DNA from: an uncultured Myxococcales bacterium
GTDB lineage: Bacteria; Myxococcota_A; UBA9042
Assembly: GCA_937915965.1 (NCBI GenBank)
Contig: CALGHC010000476.1
Location: 1 to 9,869 of the forward strand
Reading direction: 5' to 3'
Length of the DNA stretch: 9,869 nt
Notes under the pieces: model-generated
What the model was told of the DNA's origin: nothing
Databases searched by the model: none
Seen by the model: only the letters and a program-made list of their open reading frames with translations
Shown: positions 1-5,975 of the stretch, in pieces
How the letters are laid out: each line of letters opens with the position of its first letter
Position numbering within the stretch: the stretch's first letter is position 1
Position numbers and translations under genes: made by a program

Positions 1-85
1 CGGGCTGGCTGTCCACTCGGGCGGCTGTCCACTCGGGCTGGCCGTCTGTTCGGGCTGGCCGTCTGTTCGGGCCTGGCTGTCTATT
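1..85. repeat. 17-bp tandem array, five diverged copies
   Basis: Five head-to-tail units start at 1, 18, 34, 51 and 68 and are 17, 16, 17, 17 and 18 bp long. Each begins CGGGC; the copies at 34 and 51 are identical (CGGGCTGGCCGTCTGTT). The array probably continues beyond the left edge. There are no unique spacers, so it is not CRISPR. The period is not a multiple of three and no credible gene covers it, so it looks like intergenic satellite sequence upstream of the operon that starts at 250. A regulatory role cannot be shown from sequence. Confidence 0.9.
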
Positions 86-249
86 CGGGACCAAAATACA
101 CGTTGCTTCGAGGGCCAGTCCTGGAGCGGGCCCGCCAGACCCTTGAGCGCGCCCGCCAGACCGAAGGGTAGCGCATTCCCCCCCGCCGGTGACAGGGTCG
201 CAGCCGTGTGCTACCCATCTGGCGCGCCCGGTGGCGTTCGGACCTGAGG
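86..249. other. Non-coding leader region upstream of the YtkA-like gene
   Basis: No convincing gene is seen here. It contains one AT-richer patch (about 90-100) and an 18-bp duplication built on GAGCGSGCCCGCCAGACC at about 124-160. A weak sigma-70-like candidate is GTGACA (189-194), a 17-base spacer, then TACCCA (212-217). Its -35 matches the consensus well but its -10 matches poorly. If used, transcription would start about 25 bases before the ATG at 250. Confidence 0.4.
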
Positions 250-888
250 ATGCCCGCTGCTCGCAAGCCTTCGTACGACCTCGTCATCGTGGCCAGCGCC
301 CGGTTGATCCGGACCCTGTGGTTCGCGACCCTCTTGTTCGCGACCCTCTTGTTCGCGACGACGACGTGCGGGCGCGAGAGCGAGACGCCGTCCCCTGCCC
401 TCTCAACACCAGCGTCGCCAGCCGCTGGCCCGGCCAGCGCTTCTCCGAACGTGGCGAACGCGGCGAACGCGACGGCGACGACGGAGGCGGCGTCCACAGC
501 GCGACCTTCGGCCGCCCCGCCGCTTCTTGCGCGCGGCCGACGCGGGCTGCTGGCCTTCAGCTTGCACCTCAGCGAGAACCCACCGCCCGTCGGTGGCCTC
601 TTTCAGGTCGTCACGACGGTGCGCGACAACCGCAGCGGCGAGCCGGTCACCGATCTCGACCAGTTCTCGCTGGACGCGACGATGCCGGCGCATGGCCACG
701 GCATGGTCACCGATCCCGAACACCGCCCGCTCGGCGGCGGCAGCTGGCTGAGTCGTGGCATGAAGCTGCACATGCACGGCGAGTGGGTCTTCCACGTCAG
801 CGCGTCGCGGCGACAGACCGCGACCCGGCCAGCCATCGAGGACAGCGCTCTTCTCCGATTCGACCAGCCCGTCGAGGGGGCGCGATGA
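250..888 (+). CDS. YtkA-like (FixH-like) exported protein, His/Met-rich
   Basis: This 212-residue exported protein has an N-terminal hydrophobic stretch (about 18-39) ending in Cys40, a low-complexity Pro/Ala/Thr/Asn linker (about 45-92), and a C-terminal beta-sandwich-like domain (about 98-188). That domain carries MPAHGHGM (145-152) and KLHMHGEW (172-179), the pattern of YtkA-like domains (MP..GH then M.G.W). Such domains occur in small exported proteins, often near copper or cytochrome oxidase genes. The clustered His and Met residues and the downstream SCO1 and SURF1 genes suggest periplasmic copper handling, which is an inference. TTTC before Cys40 is a poor lipobox, so lipidation is doubtful. 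The start at 250 is the first ATG that gives a sensible signal peptide. GAGG abuts it directly, so the start is not certain; an in-frame GTG lies at 289. The last codons overlap the next gene by 4 bases (ATGA). Confidence 0.8.
   Translation: MPAARKPSYDLVIVASARLIRTLWFATLLFATLLFATTTCGRESETPSPALSTPASPAAGPASASPNVANAANATATTEAASTARPSAAPPLLARGRRGLLAFSLHLSENPPPVGGLFQVVTTVRDNRSGEPVTDLDQFSLDATMPAHGHGMVTDPEHRPLGGGSWLSRGMKLHMHGEWVFHVSASRRQTATRPAIEDSALLRFDQPVEGAR
321..359 (+). repeat. 15-bp in-frame repeat within the signal peptide
   Basis: Two perfect copies of GTTCGCGACCCTCTT (321-335, 336-350) are followed by a 9-base partial copy (351-359). In frame they encode the pentapeptide FATLL twice and then FATTT, which form most of the hydrophobic core of the YtkA-like signal peptide. 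The copy boundary keeps the reading frame. Confidence 0.9.
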
Positions 889-2231
889 CGGCCGCACCAA
901 CGGGGGCCCGCGCCTGCCAGGGTCCTCGCGTGGGCCCGGCGCACGCGTGTCTGGCTACAGCCTGCCTCGTCGCGCTGTTCGGCTGCGACCAACGTCTCGA
1001 CCCCGACGCTCCCTGGACAGCCGAAGAACTCGCCGTCGTGCGGAGCCTCTCGCCCCTCGGCCCGCCGCCCCCCAGCCCAGGCAACCGCGTCGCCGACGAC
1101 AGCCGAGCGGCGCAGCTCGGCGTACGGCTCTTCTTCGACAAGCGGCTCTCGGCCAATGGCGAGGTCGCATGCGCCACGTGCCATCAGCCGGGCCGCTTCT
1201 TCACCGATGGTCTCGAGCGCGCCCGCGGCGTGGGCCAGGCAGACCGTCACACTCCGACGTTGCTCGGCGCCGCGTTCTTCCCCTTCCTGTTTTGGGATGG
1301 CCGTGCAGACAGCCTGTGGGCGCAGGCCCTCGGTCCTCTCGAAGCCGACGTCGAGCACGGATTCAGCCGCGCCGGGCTGGCAGCTGCCGTGGCCCGCGAC
1401 CACCGCGCGGCGTACGAGGAGGTCTTCGGTCCGCTGCCCGACCTGAGCGACCAGCGACGTTTCCCGCTCGAGGCGCGACCGGTCGCCGACCAGCCCGACC
1501 ACCCGCACGACCGCGCCTGGCAGGCGATGAGCGCCGCCGACCGCGAGACGGTCGAGCGGATCGCCAGCAACGCCGCCAAGGCGATCGAAGCCTACGAGCG
1601 CCACCTCTTGCCCGGCCCCGCACCCTTCGATCGGTACGTCGCGGCGCTGCGAGCGGGCGACCCGACCGGCGGGAGCCACCTCGACGCCAGCGCCCGCCGC
1701 GGCCTGCGCGCCTTCATCGGAACGGCCCGATGCGTGACGTGCCACACCGGGCCGCTCTTCTCGGACCGACAGTTCCACAGCCTCGGTCTGCCGCGCGCGG
1801 CCGACGCCAGCGGCTTTGATCTCGGCCGCACCGTCGGGGCCGCCAAGGTGCGCGAGGATCGCTTCCGCTGTGGCAGCGTCTACAGCGACGTCGATCTGTC
1901 CACTCAGGCCACCGCCTGCGACGAGCTCGTCTTCCTCAACCCGCGCTTTGAGGATTTTCAGGGCGCTTTCAAGACGCCGACGCTGCGCAACGTCGCCCAG
2001 ACCGCGCCCTACATGCACGCTGGTCAGCTGGCCACGCTCGAGGCCGTGGTCGCGTTCTATGCCTCGCGGCCGGGCAAGCCGCTGATCGGTCACCGCGATC
2101 TGCTGCTCAACCAGATCCCCACAGAGCTGCCGGTCGCCGACCTGGTCGCTTTCCTGGGAAGCCTGACCGGCGCCCTGCCCGAAGCGCGCTGGTTGGGCCC
2201 GGGCGGCGGCCACATCCCGGAGGCGCCATGA
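885..2231 (+). CDS. Di-heme c-type cytochrome peroxidase, MauG/CCP superfamily, lipoprotein
   Basis: This 448-residue protein has a lipoprotein signal ending in LFGC (Cys34), so it is probably anchored facing the periplasm. Two haem-binding CXXCH motifs mark the family: CATCH (96-100) in the N-terminal domain and CVTCH (283-287) in the C-terminal domain. Between them lie the RHTPTLL...FWDGRADSLWAQALGP block and IASNAAKAIEAYERHL, both typical of bacterial di-heme peroxidases. The C-terminal block TPTLRNVAQTAPYMHAG ends near residue 380. Fourteen residues after its His378 stands Tyr392, where classical CCPs have the methionine ligand; this favours a MauG-like enzyme. An insertion with Cys329 and Cys345 could form a disulfide. 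The reading frame is open far upstream, but the ATG at 885 overlaps the previous stop and directly precedes the signal peptide. The protein would reduce hydrogen peroxide or oxidise a partner; the substrate is unknown. Confidence 0.93.
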   Translation: MTAAPTGARACQGPRVGPAHACLATACLVALFGCDQRLDPDAPWTAEELAVVRSLSPLGPPPPSPGNRVADDSRAAQLGVRLFFDKRLSANGEVACATCHQPGRFFTDGLERARGVGQADRHTPTLLGAAFFPFLFWDGRADSLWAQALGPLEADVEHGFSRAGLAAAVARDHRAAYEEVFGPLPDLSDQRRFPLEARPVADQPDHPHDRAWQAMSAADRETVERIASNAAKAIEAYERHLLPGPAPFDRYVAALRAGDPTGGSHLDASARRGLRAFIGTARCVTCHTGPLFSDRQFHSLGLPRAADASGFDLGRTVGAAKVREDRFRCGSVYSDVDLSTQATACDELVFLNPRFEDFQGAFKTPTLRNVAQTAPYMHAGQLATLEAVVAFYASRPGKPLIGHRDLLLNQIPTELPVADLVAFLGSLTGALPEARWLGPGGGHIPEAP

Positions 2232-2977
2232 CCAACCGAAGCGCTCTGCTAGTGGCCGCGCGGGCAAACGGAGCGTCGCGCGCCGCCCGGACCCGCGTCG
2301 CCCGGACCCGCGTCGCCCGGACCCTCGCAACCCGGAACCTCGCAGCCCTGACCCGCGCAGCCCTGACCCTCGCAGCCCTGACCCTCGCCGTCGCCTGTAC
2401 CCGCACCGAGCCGCTGGTCGACCTCGGCGCGGTGCCTGCCTGGTCCTTCACCGATCAGACCGGCGCGGCGATCGGCAGCGCGAGCCTGCGCGGCCGGCCG
2501 TGGGTCGCGAGCTTCCTGTTTACGTCCTGCCCCAGCTCGTGCCCCGAGCTCGCGCGCGCCACCGCTGCATTGCAGAAGCGCGTGCGCGCGTGGTCGCCTG
2601 CGGGGCAGCCGCCGGCCGTGCAGCTTGTATCGATCAGCGTCGACCCGATCACGGATACGGTCGAACGCCTCGCCGCCTTCGCCACGACGTACGGTGCCGA
2701 CGAGAGCCTGTGGAAGCTCGCTACGGGGCCCTACGACCAGATGGAGGCGCTGGTCACCGACGGCTTCATGTTGCCCATCCTGCGCGCCGATCTCGCCACG
2801 GCGACCTCGGCAGCCGAGATGCAGGCGGCCAGGGAACGACCGACACCCCTCGACACGGCGCACAGCCTGCGCTTCGTGCTCGTCGACGCCGAGGGCCACA
2901 TCCGCGGCCTCTTTGAGCGCAACGAGGCCGAGCTGGAGCGCCTGGACCGGGCGCTGCGCGGGCTCGCCGGCCGCTAG
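2228..2977 (+). CDS. SCO1/SenC-family copper chaperone for cytochrome oxidase, lipoprotein
   Basis: This 249-residue protein has a thioredoxin-like fold of the SCO1/SenC/PrrC family, which delivers copper to the CuA site of cytochrome c oxidase or reduces its cysteines. The copper-binding CPSSCP (Cys101, Cys105), SISVDP (135-140) and the distal histidine in DTAHSLRFVLVD (His212) are all present, so the site is complete. Export is by a long signal ending in LAVAC with Cys57 as the probable lipidated residue. Residues 20-54 of the leader are encoded by seven diverged copies of a 15-bp repeat. The ATG overlaps the stop of the peroxidase gene (ATGA), which fixes the start and implies translational coupling. 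SURF1 follows 20 bases downstream. Members of this family also act in redox sensing, but the SURF1 neighbour favours oxidase assembly. Confidence 0.93.
   Translation: MTNRSALLVAARANGASRAARTRVARTRVARTLATRNLAALTRAALTLAALTLAVACTRTEPLVDLGAVPAWSFTDQTGAAIGSASLRGRPWVASFLFTSCPSSCPELARATAALQKRVRAWSPAGQPPAVQLVSISVDPITDTVERLAAFATTYGADESLWKLATGPYDQMEALVTDGFMLPILRADLATATSAAEMQAARERPTPLDTAHSLRFVLVDAEGHIRGLFERNEAELERLDRALRGLAGR
2285..2389 (+). repeat. 15-bp x 7 in-frame array encoding the SCO1 signal peptide
   Basis: Seven contiguous 15-bp units start at 2285, 2300, 2315, 2330, 2345, 2360 and 2375. The first two are identical (GCCCGGACCCGCGTC). Later units drift to GCCCTGACCCTCGCA. Each encodes five residues, moving from ARTRV through ARTLA, TRNLA and ALTRA to ALTLA. 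CGG-to-CTG and CGC-to-CTC changes turn arginines into leucines, so one array supplies both the positive n-region and the hydrophobic h-region of the signal peptide. Confidence 0.95.
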
Positions 2978-2984
2978 GGGCAAC

Positions 2985-2991
2985 GGGAGGA
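2985..2991 (+). promoter_or_regulatory. Ribosome binding site of the SURF1 gene
   Basis: GGGAGGA lies 6 bases before the ATG at 2998, in the 20-base gap after the SCO1 stop. It is the only strong Shine-Dalgarno site in the operon; the second and third genes rely on stop/start overlaps. Confidence 0.8.
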
Positions 2992-2997
2992 AGACGC

Positions 2998-3867
2998 ATG
3001 GCCAAAGAGCGCGTTGAGTCTGAATCTTCGGCCGCAAACGCCGCAAACGCCGCAAACGCCGCAAACGCCCAGAGCGCAATAGCGGCGGGCGATCGTCGGT
3101 TCCGGCCGCGAGCGCTGCCGAGCCTGCTGGCCCTGGTCGCGCTCGCGATCCTCATCTCCCTCGGCACCTGGCAGGCAAACCGCTACCGCGAGACGACCGC
3201 GGCGCGGGCCCACTACCACGAACAGCATGACGTCCTGGCGCCGGTCGCCACGCTCGCCGTCGCTGACGCCAAGGACGACCACGACCGCCTCGCCCGCCTT
3301 CACTTCCGCCGCGCAGCGCTGCGCGGGGTGCTCGAACCCGCCCGCACCCAGCTGCTGACCGCGCGCTACGTCTTCTCCGAGCGGGGCTACGGCATCACGA
3401 TGCCGCTGCGCCTGCGCGACGGTGCTGGGCCACATGCGCGCGTCCTCGTCGATCTCGGCTGGGTGCCGGTCACCCACCTCGCCGACTGGTTGGCCAAGCT
3501 GGGACCTGCGCCCGAACGCACGATTGAAGGCCGTCTGCAGGTCGCGAGCGTCCACGACGCCACGCAGCCGCCAGCCGGTGAACACCTCGGCCGACCGACC
3601 TGGCGCTCATCGAACCCCGCGGCTCTGGCCGCCACCATCCCTGATCTCGAGCCGCGACTGATGCTGGTTGCCGGCGCCCAGGCCGTCGGCCGCGAAGTTG
3701 ACCCGACGAAGTACCCGATCGACGGCTACAGCCACCCGATCCGCATGCTGCCGAGCAAACACGTCGAGTACGCGGCGACCTGGTACGGGCTCGCGCTGAC
3801 ATTGGTCGCGGTGTGGATCGCCTTCAGCTGGCGCCGGCGAGCGGATGCCACAGACCGGACGGCTTGA
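2998..3867 (+). CDS. SURF1-family cytochrome oxidase assembly protein
   Basis: This 289-residue protein has the SURF1 layout: an N-terminal transmembrane helix (about 38-56) running into LGTWQANRY (55-63), a large extracytoplasmic domain, and a C-terminal helix (about 259-277) preceded by KHVEYAATWYGLALTL, the counterpart of the family's NHLSYA.TW.GLA.TL. SURF1 helps insert or hand over haem a during assembly of aa3-type cytochrome c oxidase. The match at both helices and the length make the call firm. Unlike typical members it has a cytoplasmic N-terminal tail of about 35 residues that includes a four-copy Ala-Ala-Asn repeat, probably dispensable. The gene lies 20 bases after SCO1 with its own Shine-Dalgarno site and ends the operon; the next gene is on the opposite strand. 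Confidence 0.93.
   Translation: MAKERVESESSAANAANAANAANAQSAIAAGDRRFRPRALPSLLALVALAILISLGTWQANRYRETTAARAHYHEQHDVLAPVATLAVADAKDDHDRLARLHFRRAALRGVLEPARTQLLTARYVFSERGYGITMPLRLRDGAGPHARVLVDLGWVPVTHLADWLAKLGPAPERTIEGRLQVASVHDATQPPAGEHLGRPTWRSSNPAALAATIPDLEPRLMLVAGAQAVGREVDPTKYPIDGYSHPIRMLPSKHVEYAATWYGLALTLVAVWIAFSWRRRADATDRTA
3031..3066 (+). repeat. 9-bp x 4 in-frame repeat in the SURF1 N-terminal tail
   Basis: Four perfect copies of GCCGCAAAC encode (AAN)4 before the first transmembrane helix. Perfect identity of the copies suggests recent slippage. The 9-bp period means copy-number change would not shift the frame. Confidence 0.95.
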
Positions 3868-3991
3868 GGCGGCCGCGTTGGCCACACACCTGCGTGCCGC
3901 GCCCAGACCCGGTCTGGTGCCAGGAAACCGATCCGGTGCCAGGAAACAGGGTTCAGCCTGGTGCCAGGACATGGGTGACACACCTGCCTGC
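3868..3991. other. Convergent intergenic region with palindrome and GGTGCCAGG repeats
   Basis: This 124-base gap separates the ends of the SURF1 gene and the fibrinogen-like gene. A perfect inverted repeat CCAGACC-C-GGTCTGG spans 3903-3917. Three copies of a repeat with core GGTGCCAGGA follow: 3914-3928 (CTGGTGCCAGGAAAC), 3933-3947 (CCGGTGCCAGGAAAC) and 3958-3970 (CTGGTGCCAGGAC), 19 and 25 bases apart. No U-tract terminator is visible. The region could be a decayed mobile-element end, a protein-binding cluster or a simple repeat; the sequence does not decide. Confidence 0.6.
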
Positions 3992-5746
3992 CTAGCGGAC
4001 CCACACCTGGTAGAGCACGTTGTGCTGCGGCCCCTTGGCGTAGTCATCGCACTCCCAGCGATCACCGCCGCCGGACAGACCCCAATGGTAGGTGCCGCCC
4101 GTGTAGAACGGGAACTGCGTGAATCCGGCGGTCGCATCCGAAGACCAGGTCGAGCCGGTCGACGCCGGCAGGTGGCCAGTGTGGCCGGCGAGCGCGCCGA
4201 AACCCGAGCTCCAGTCGCCAGCCGCGGCGTGCGAGGCGCCGTCCCAGGCGGTGAGCCGGATCTTGGCGTTGGCGGTCTTGAAGTGGATTTTGCGACCGTG
4301 CGCGCTGGTCTGGCAGTAGAAGCGCAGCTCCTTGGCGTGATCCTCGGCATAGCCGATGTCCTTCATCAGACGGTGAGAGTGACCGCCGATCGGATCGGTC
4401 GGCAGCACTGTTGAATCGAGAGGCTTGCTCTGGTTCGCGATGTGATTGTAAGCATAGAGCAGCATCCAGCCGCCGCCGTCGGTACCCATGTCGCAGTAGG
4501 CCTCGAAGGCGTCCTTGCCGCCAACACCGTCCGCGTCGAGCCAGTACTTGCCGCTGCCGGCAGCGGCATCGCATTGCTTGACCTGAGCGCAGCCGAGCGC
4601 GGGCGCCTCTTTGGTTCCCGCGGTGCAGACGCACTCGCCGGCCTCGCACGACTTGCCCCCCGCGCACTTCGAGCCGGTGGTGCCGCAAGAGATGTCGCCA
4701 CAGCCGTCGATGATCGGCGTGCCACAGGTGACGGTCTCCGGCGCGGCGCACGCTGGCTTGCAGGTCGACAACCGCAGCCAGTCCTTGCCGTCACAGAAGT
4801 GCAATCTGCTGCTCTTGGAGTCGAGACCGACGAGGCCGGATTGATCCGCGGCGCATGGGTCGACGTCGATGGCGATCACGCCCAAACGGGCGCCCTTGCC
4901 GGCGGAGACGAGACCGGCGGCGATGATGGCGTCGACGCCGAGATCGCCGACAATCGCCAGATCGCCCGCTACCGTCCCACCCTGCGAGGAGACAAACGCG
5001 CTCTTGGCGCCAGCGTCGAGATGACCGATGGCGACGCAGCCACTGCAAGCGAGGCTGAACGCTTCGTCGGCGCTGGTCGCCTGTTCGGCGGTCTTGGCCG
5101 CGTTGGCGGTGTTGGCAGCGTCGGCGGTCGCCGCGTGGGTCGCGTCGTCGGCCTTGGCAGCGTGGTCGGCGTCGACGGCAAAATCGGCCGCGCCGCCCTT
5201 GCTGGCCGAACCCGCATACGTGAAGGCCAGATGTTTGTCGGCGATCGCGCCCGCGGCGATCGCGTCCGTACCGACGCAACCGCTGCACGACAGCGCGGTC
5301 GCCGGTCCACCCGGCTCGGTCGAGGCCGCGTAGTCGAACGCGGCGGCGCCTGCGACGTAGGCGAAGTGCGCCGACGGCACGGCCGCCAGCCGCATCCGCG
5401 GTAGCTCCGGCTCCGAGCCAACCTGCACGCCGATCCACAGCGCCTGACCGGTGGCGACGAGCGCCGCGATTCCGGCCTCCTCGGCGCCAATCTCCATCGC
5501 GAAGAGCCCACCGTTCACCTGTACGCCGCTCTGGACCTCCTTCCAGATCGGGTCCTTGGCGTCGACCGTGTCGTAGAGGCGCAAGAAGATGACGTAGGCG
5601 CCATCGACGACCGGGCCCCCGCCTCCTGTGCGCAGGAACCCCTGCAGCGGCAAGGTGGCAGGCGGCGCGACGGCGAGTCCGGGCACGGCGACGACGCAGG
5701 TGAGCGCCGCAGCGAGACAAGCGGACCAAAGGCGTAAACGGAACAT
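3992..5746 (-). CDS. Secreted multidomain protein with Ala-rich stalk and C-terminal fibrinogen-like domain
   Basis: This is a 584-residue exported protein. A signal peptide (about 1-27) precedes a module (31-135) resembling the widespread QGRL...DG.Y...FRLYD...W.E...V.NG.F...G...PELP R..L..VP.A..A domain of secreted bacterial proteins. Next come a CSGC segment, an Ala/Asp/Thr-rich stalk of ADA-type repeats (about 190-230), a second CSGC (234-237), a region ending in HFCDGKDWLRL (316-326), and a Cys-rich EGF-like stretch (about 329-375). Residues 385-584 form a fibrinogen-like domain with YCDMGTDGGGWMLLY (417-431) and a Trp-rich end. Function is probably extracellular binding or display; the ligand is unknown. 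The N-terminal module is homologous to that of the protein at 6991-8877. The ATG at 5746 is chosen over an in-frame ATG at 5761 because GGAGG lies 8 bases upstream of it and overlaps the longer start. A good promoter lies just upstream. Confidence 0.88.
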   Translation of the reverse strand: MFRLRLWSACLAAALTCVVAVPGLAVAPPATLPLQGFLRTGGGGPVVDGAYVIFLRLYDTVDAKDPIWKEVQSGVQVNGGLFAMEIGAEEAGIAALVATGQALWIGVQVGSEPELPRMRLAAVPSAHFAYVAGAAAFDYAASTEPGGPATALSCSGCVGTDAIAAGAIADKHLAFTYAGSASKGGAADFAVDADHAAKADDATHAATADAANTANAAKTAEQATSADEAFSLACSGCVAIGHLDAGAKSAFVSSQGGTVAGDLAIVGDLGVDAIIAAGLVSAGKGARLGVIAIDVDPCAADQSGLVGLDSKSSRLHFCDGKDWLRLSTCKPACAAPETVTCGTPIIDGCGDISCGTTGSKCAGGKSCEAGECVCTAGTKEAPALGCAQVKQCDAAAGSGKYWLDADGVGGKDAFEAYCDMGTDGGGWMLLYAYNHIANQSKPLDSTVLPTDPIGGHSHRLMKDIGYAEDHAKELRFYCQTSAHGRKIHFKTANAKIRLTAWDGASHAAAGDWSSGFGALAGHTGHLPASTGSTWSSDATAGFTQFPFYTGGTYHWGLSGGGDRWECDDYAKGPQHNVLYQVWVR

Positions 5747-5754
5747 GGCGCAGA

Positions 5755-5759
5755 CCTCC
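5755..5759 (-). promoter_or_regulatory. Ribosome binding site fixing the start of the fibrinogen-like gene
   Basis: GGAGG on the minus strand lies 8 bases upstream of the ATG at 5746. The alternative ATG at 5761 would place this site inside the coding sequence, which argues for the shorter protein. Confidence 0.8.
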
Positions 5760-5772
5760 AAGGAAGAGCGAG

Positions 5773-5801
5773 ATCGTAGCGGAGTCCGGCGGGCTTGTCA
5801 G
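5773..5801 (-). promoter_or_regulatory. Candidate sigma-70 promoter for the fibrinogen-like gene
   Basis: On the minus strand CTGACA (5796-5801) and TACGAT (5773-5778) are separated by exactly 17 bases. They match the -35 consensus at five of six and the -10 consensus at four of six positions. Transcription would start near 5766 and give a leader of about 20 bases that contains the Shine-Dalgarno site. Spacing and placement are good, but it was found by eye. Confidence 0.6.
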
Positions 5802-5873
5802 ATGGCGGCGGCGAACGCTGTGACCGCTGCTGTCGGGTGGCGAGCGCGACGGACTCGGCCACCGACCGACCGA

Positions 5874-5950
5874 GAACCCGACAGCGCGCCTTGCGTTGCG
5901 CCGCCGCCAACCGTTCGTGAACCCGACAGCGCGCCTCGCGTTGCGCCGCC
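5874..5950. repeat. 45-bp direct repeat upstream of the unknown exported protein
   Basis: Copy 1 starts at 5874 and copy 2 at 5919, both with GAACCCGACAGCGCGCC. Copy 2 matches for about 32 bases with one mismatch (CTTGCG versus CTCGCG) before it diverges at about 5950. Both copies carry TTGCGCCGCC; in copy 2 this is the proposed -35 of the plus-strand promoter. The repeat lies in the 229-base divergent intergenic region. Confidence 0.85.
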
Positions 5951-5969
5951 CGGCACCGCGCGCTACAAG
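5941..5969 (+). promoter_or_regulatory. Candidate promoter giving a leaderless transcript
   Basis: TTGCGC (5941-5946), a 17-base spacer and TACAAG (5964-5969) resemble a sigma-70 promoter: three of six at -35, four of six at -10. The expected start site, 6-7 bases after the -10, falls on or next to the ATG at 5976. This would make the message leaderless and fits the lack of a properly spaced Shine-Dalgarno site (AGGGG directly abuts the ATG). Confidence 0.4.
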
Positions 5970-5975
5970 CAGGGG

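Noticed and set aside
81..497. Minus-strand frame covering the region upstream of the first gene
   Set aside because: It overlaps the YtkA-like coding region and repeats such as VANKRVANKRVAN come from the 15-bp array read antisense; no domain or start signal.
189..884. Upstream extension of the peroxidase frame
   Set aside because: The frame is open by chance in GC-rich sequence and overlaps the YtkA-like gene. The ATG at 885 gives a lipoprotein signal and a 4-base stop/start overlap.
603..2330. Long minus-strand open frame (575 residues) opposite the peroxidase gene
   Set aside because: It lies antisense to a gene with clear family motifs; its translation is Arg/Gly-rich with no domain. 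It is the usual high-GC shadow frame.
3903..3970. Insertion-sequence end or attachment site
   Set aside because: There is no transposase or integrase, no paired terminal repeat and no target duplication in the window; kept only as a repeat region of unknown nature.
4442..5404. Plus-strand open frame opposite the fibrinogen-like gene
   Set aside because: It is a shadow of a well-supported minus-strand gene, with low-complexity Gly/Val/Arg composition.
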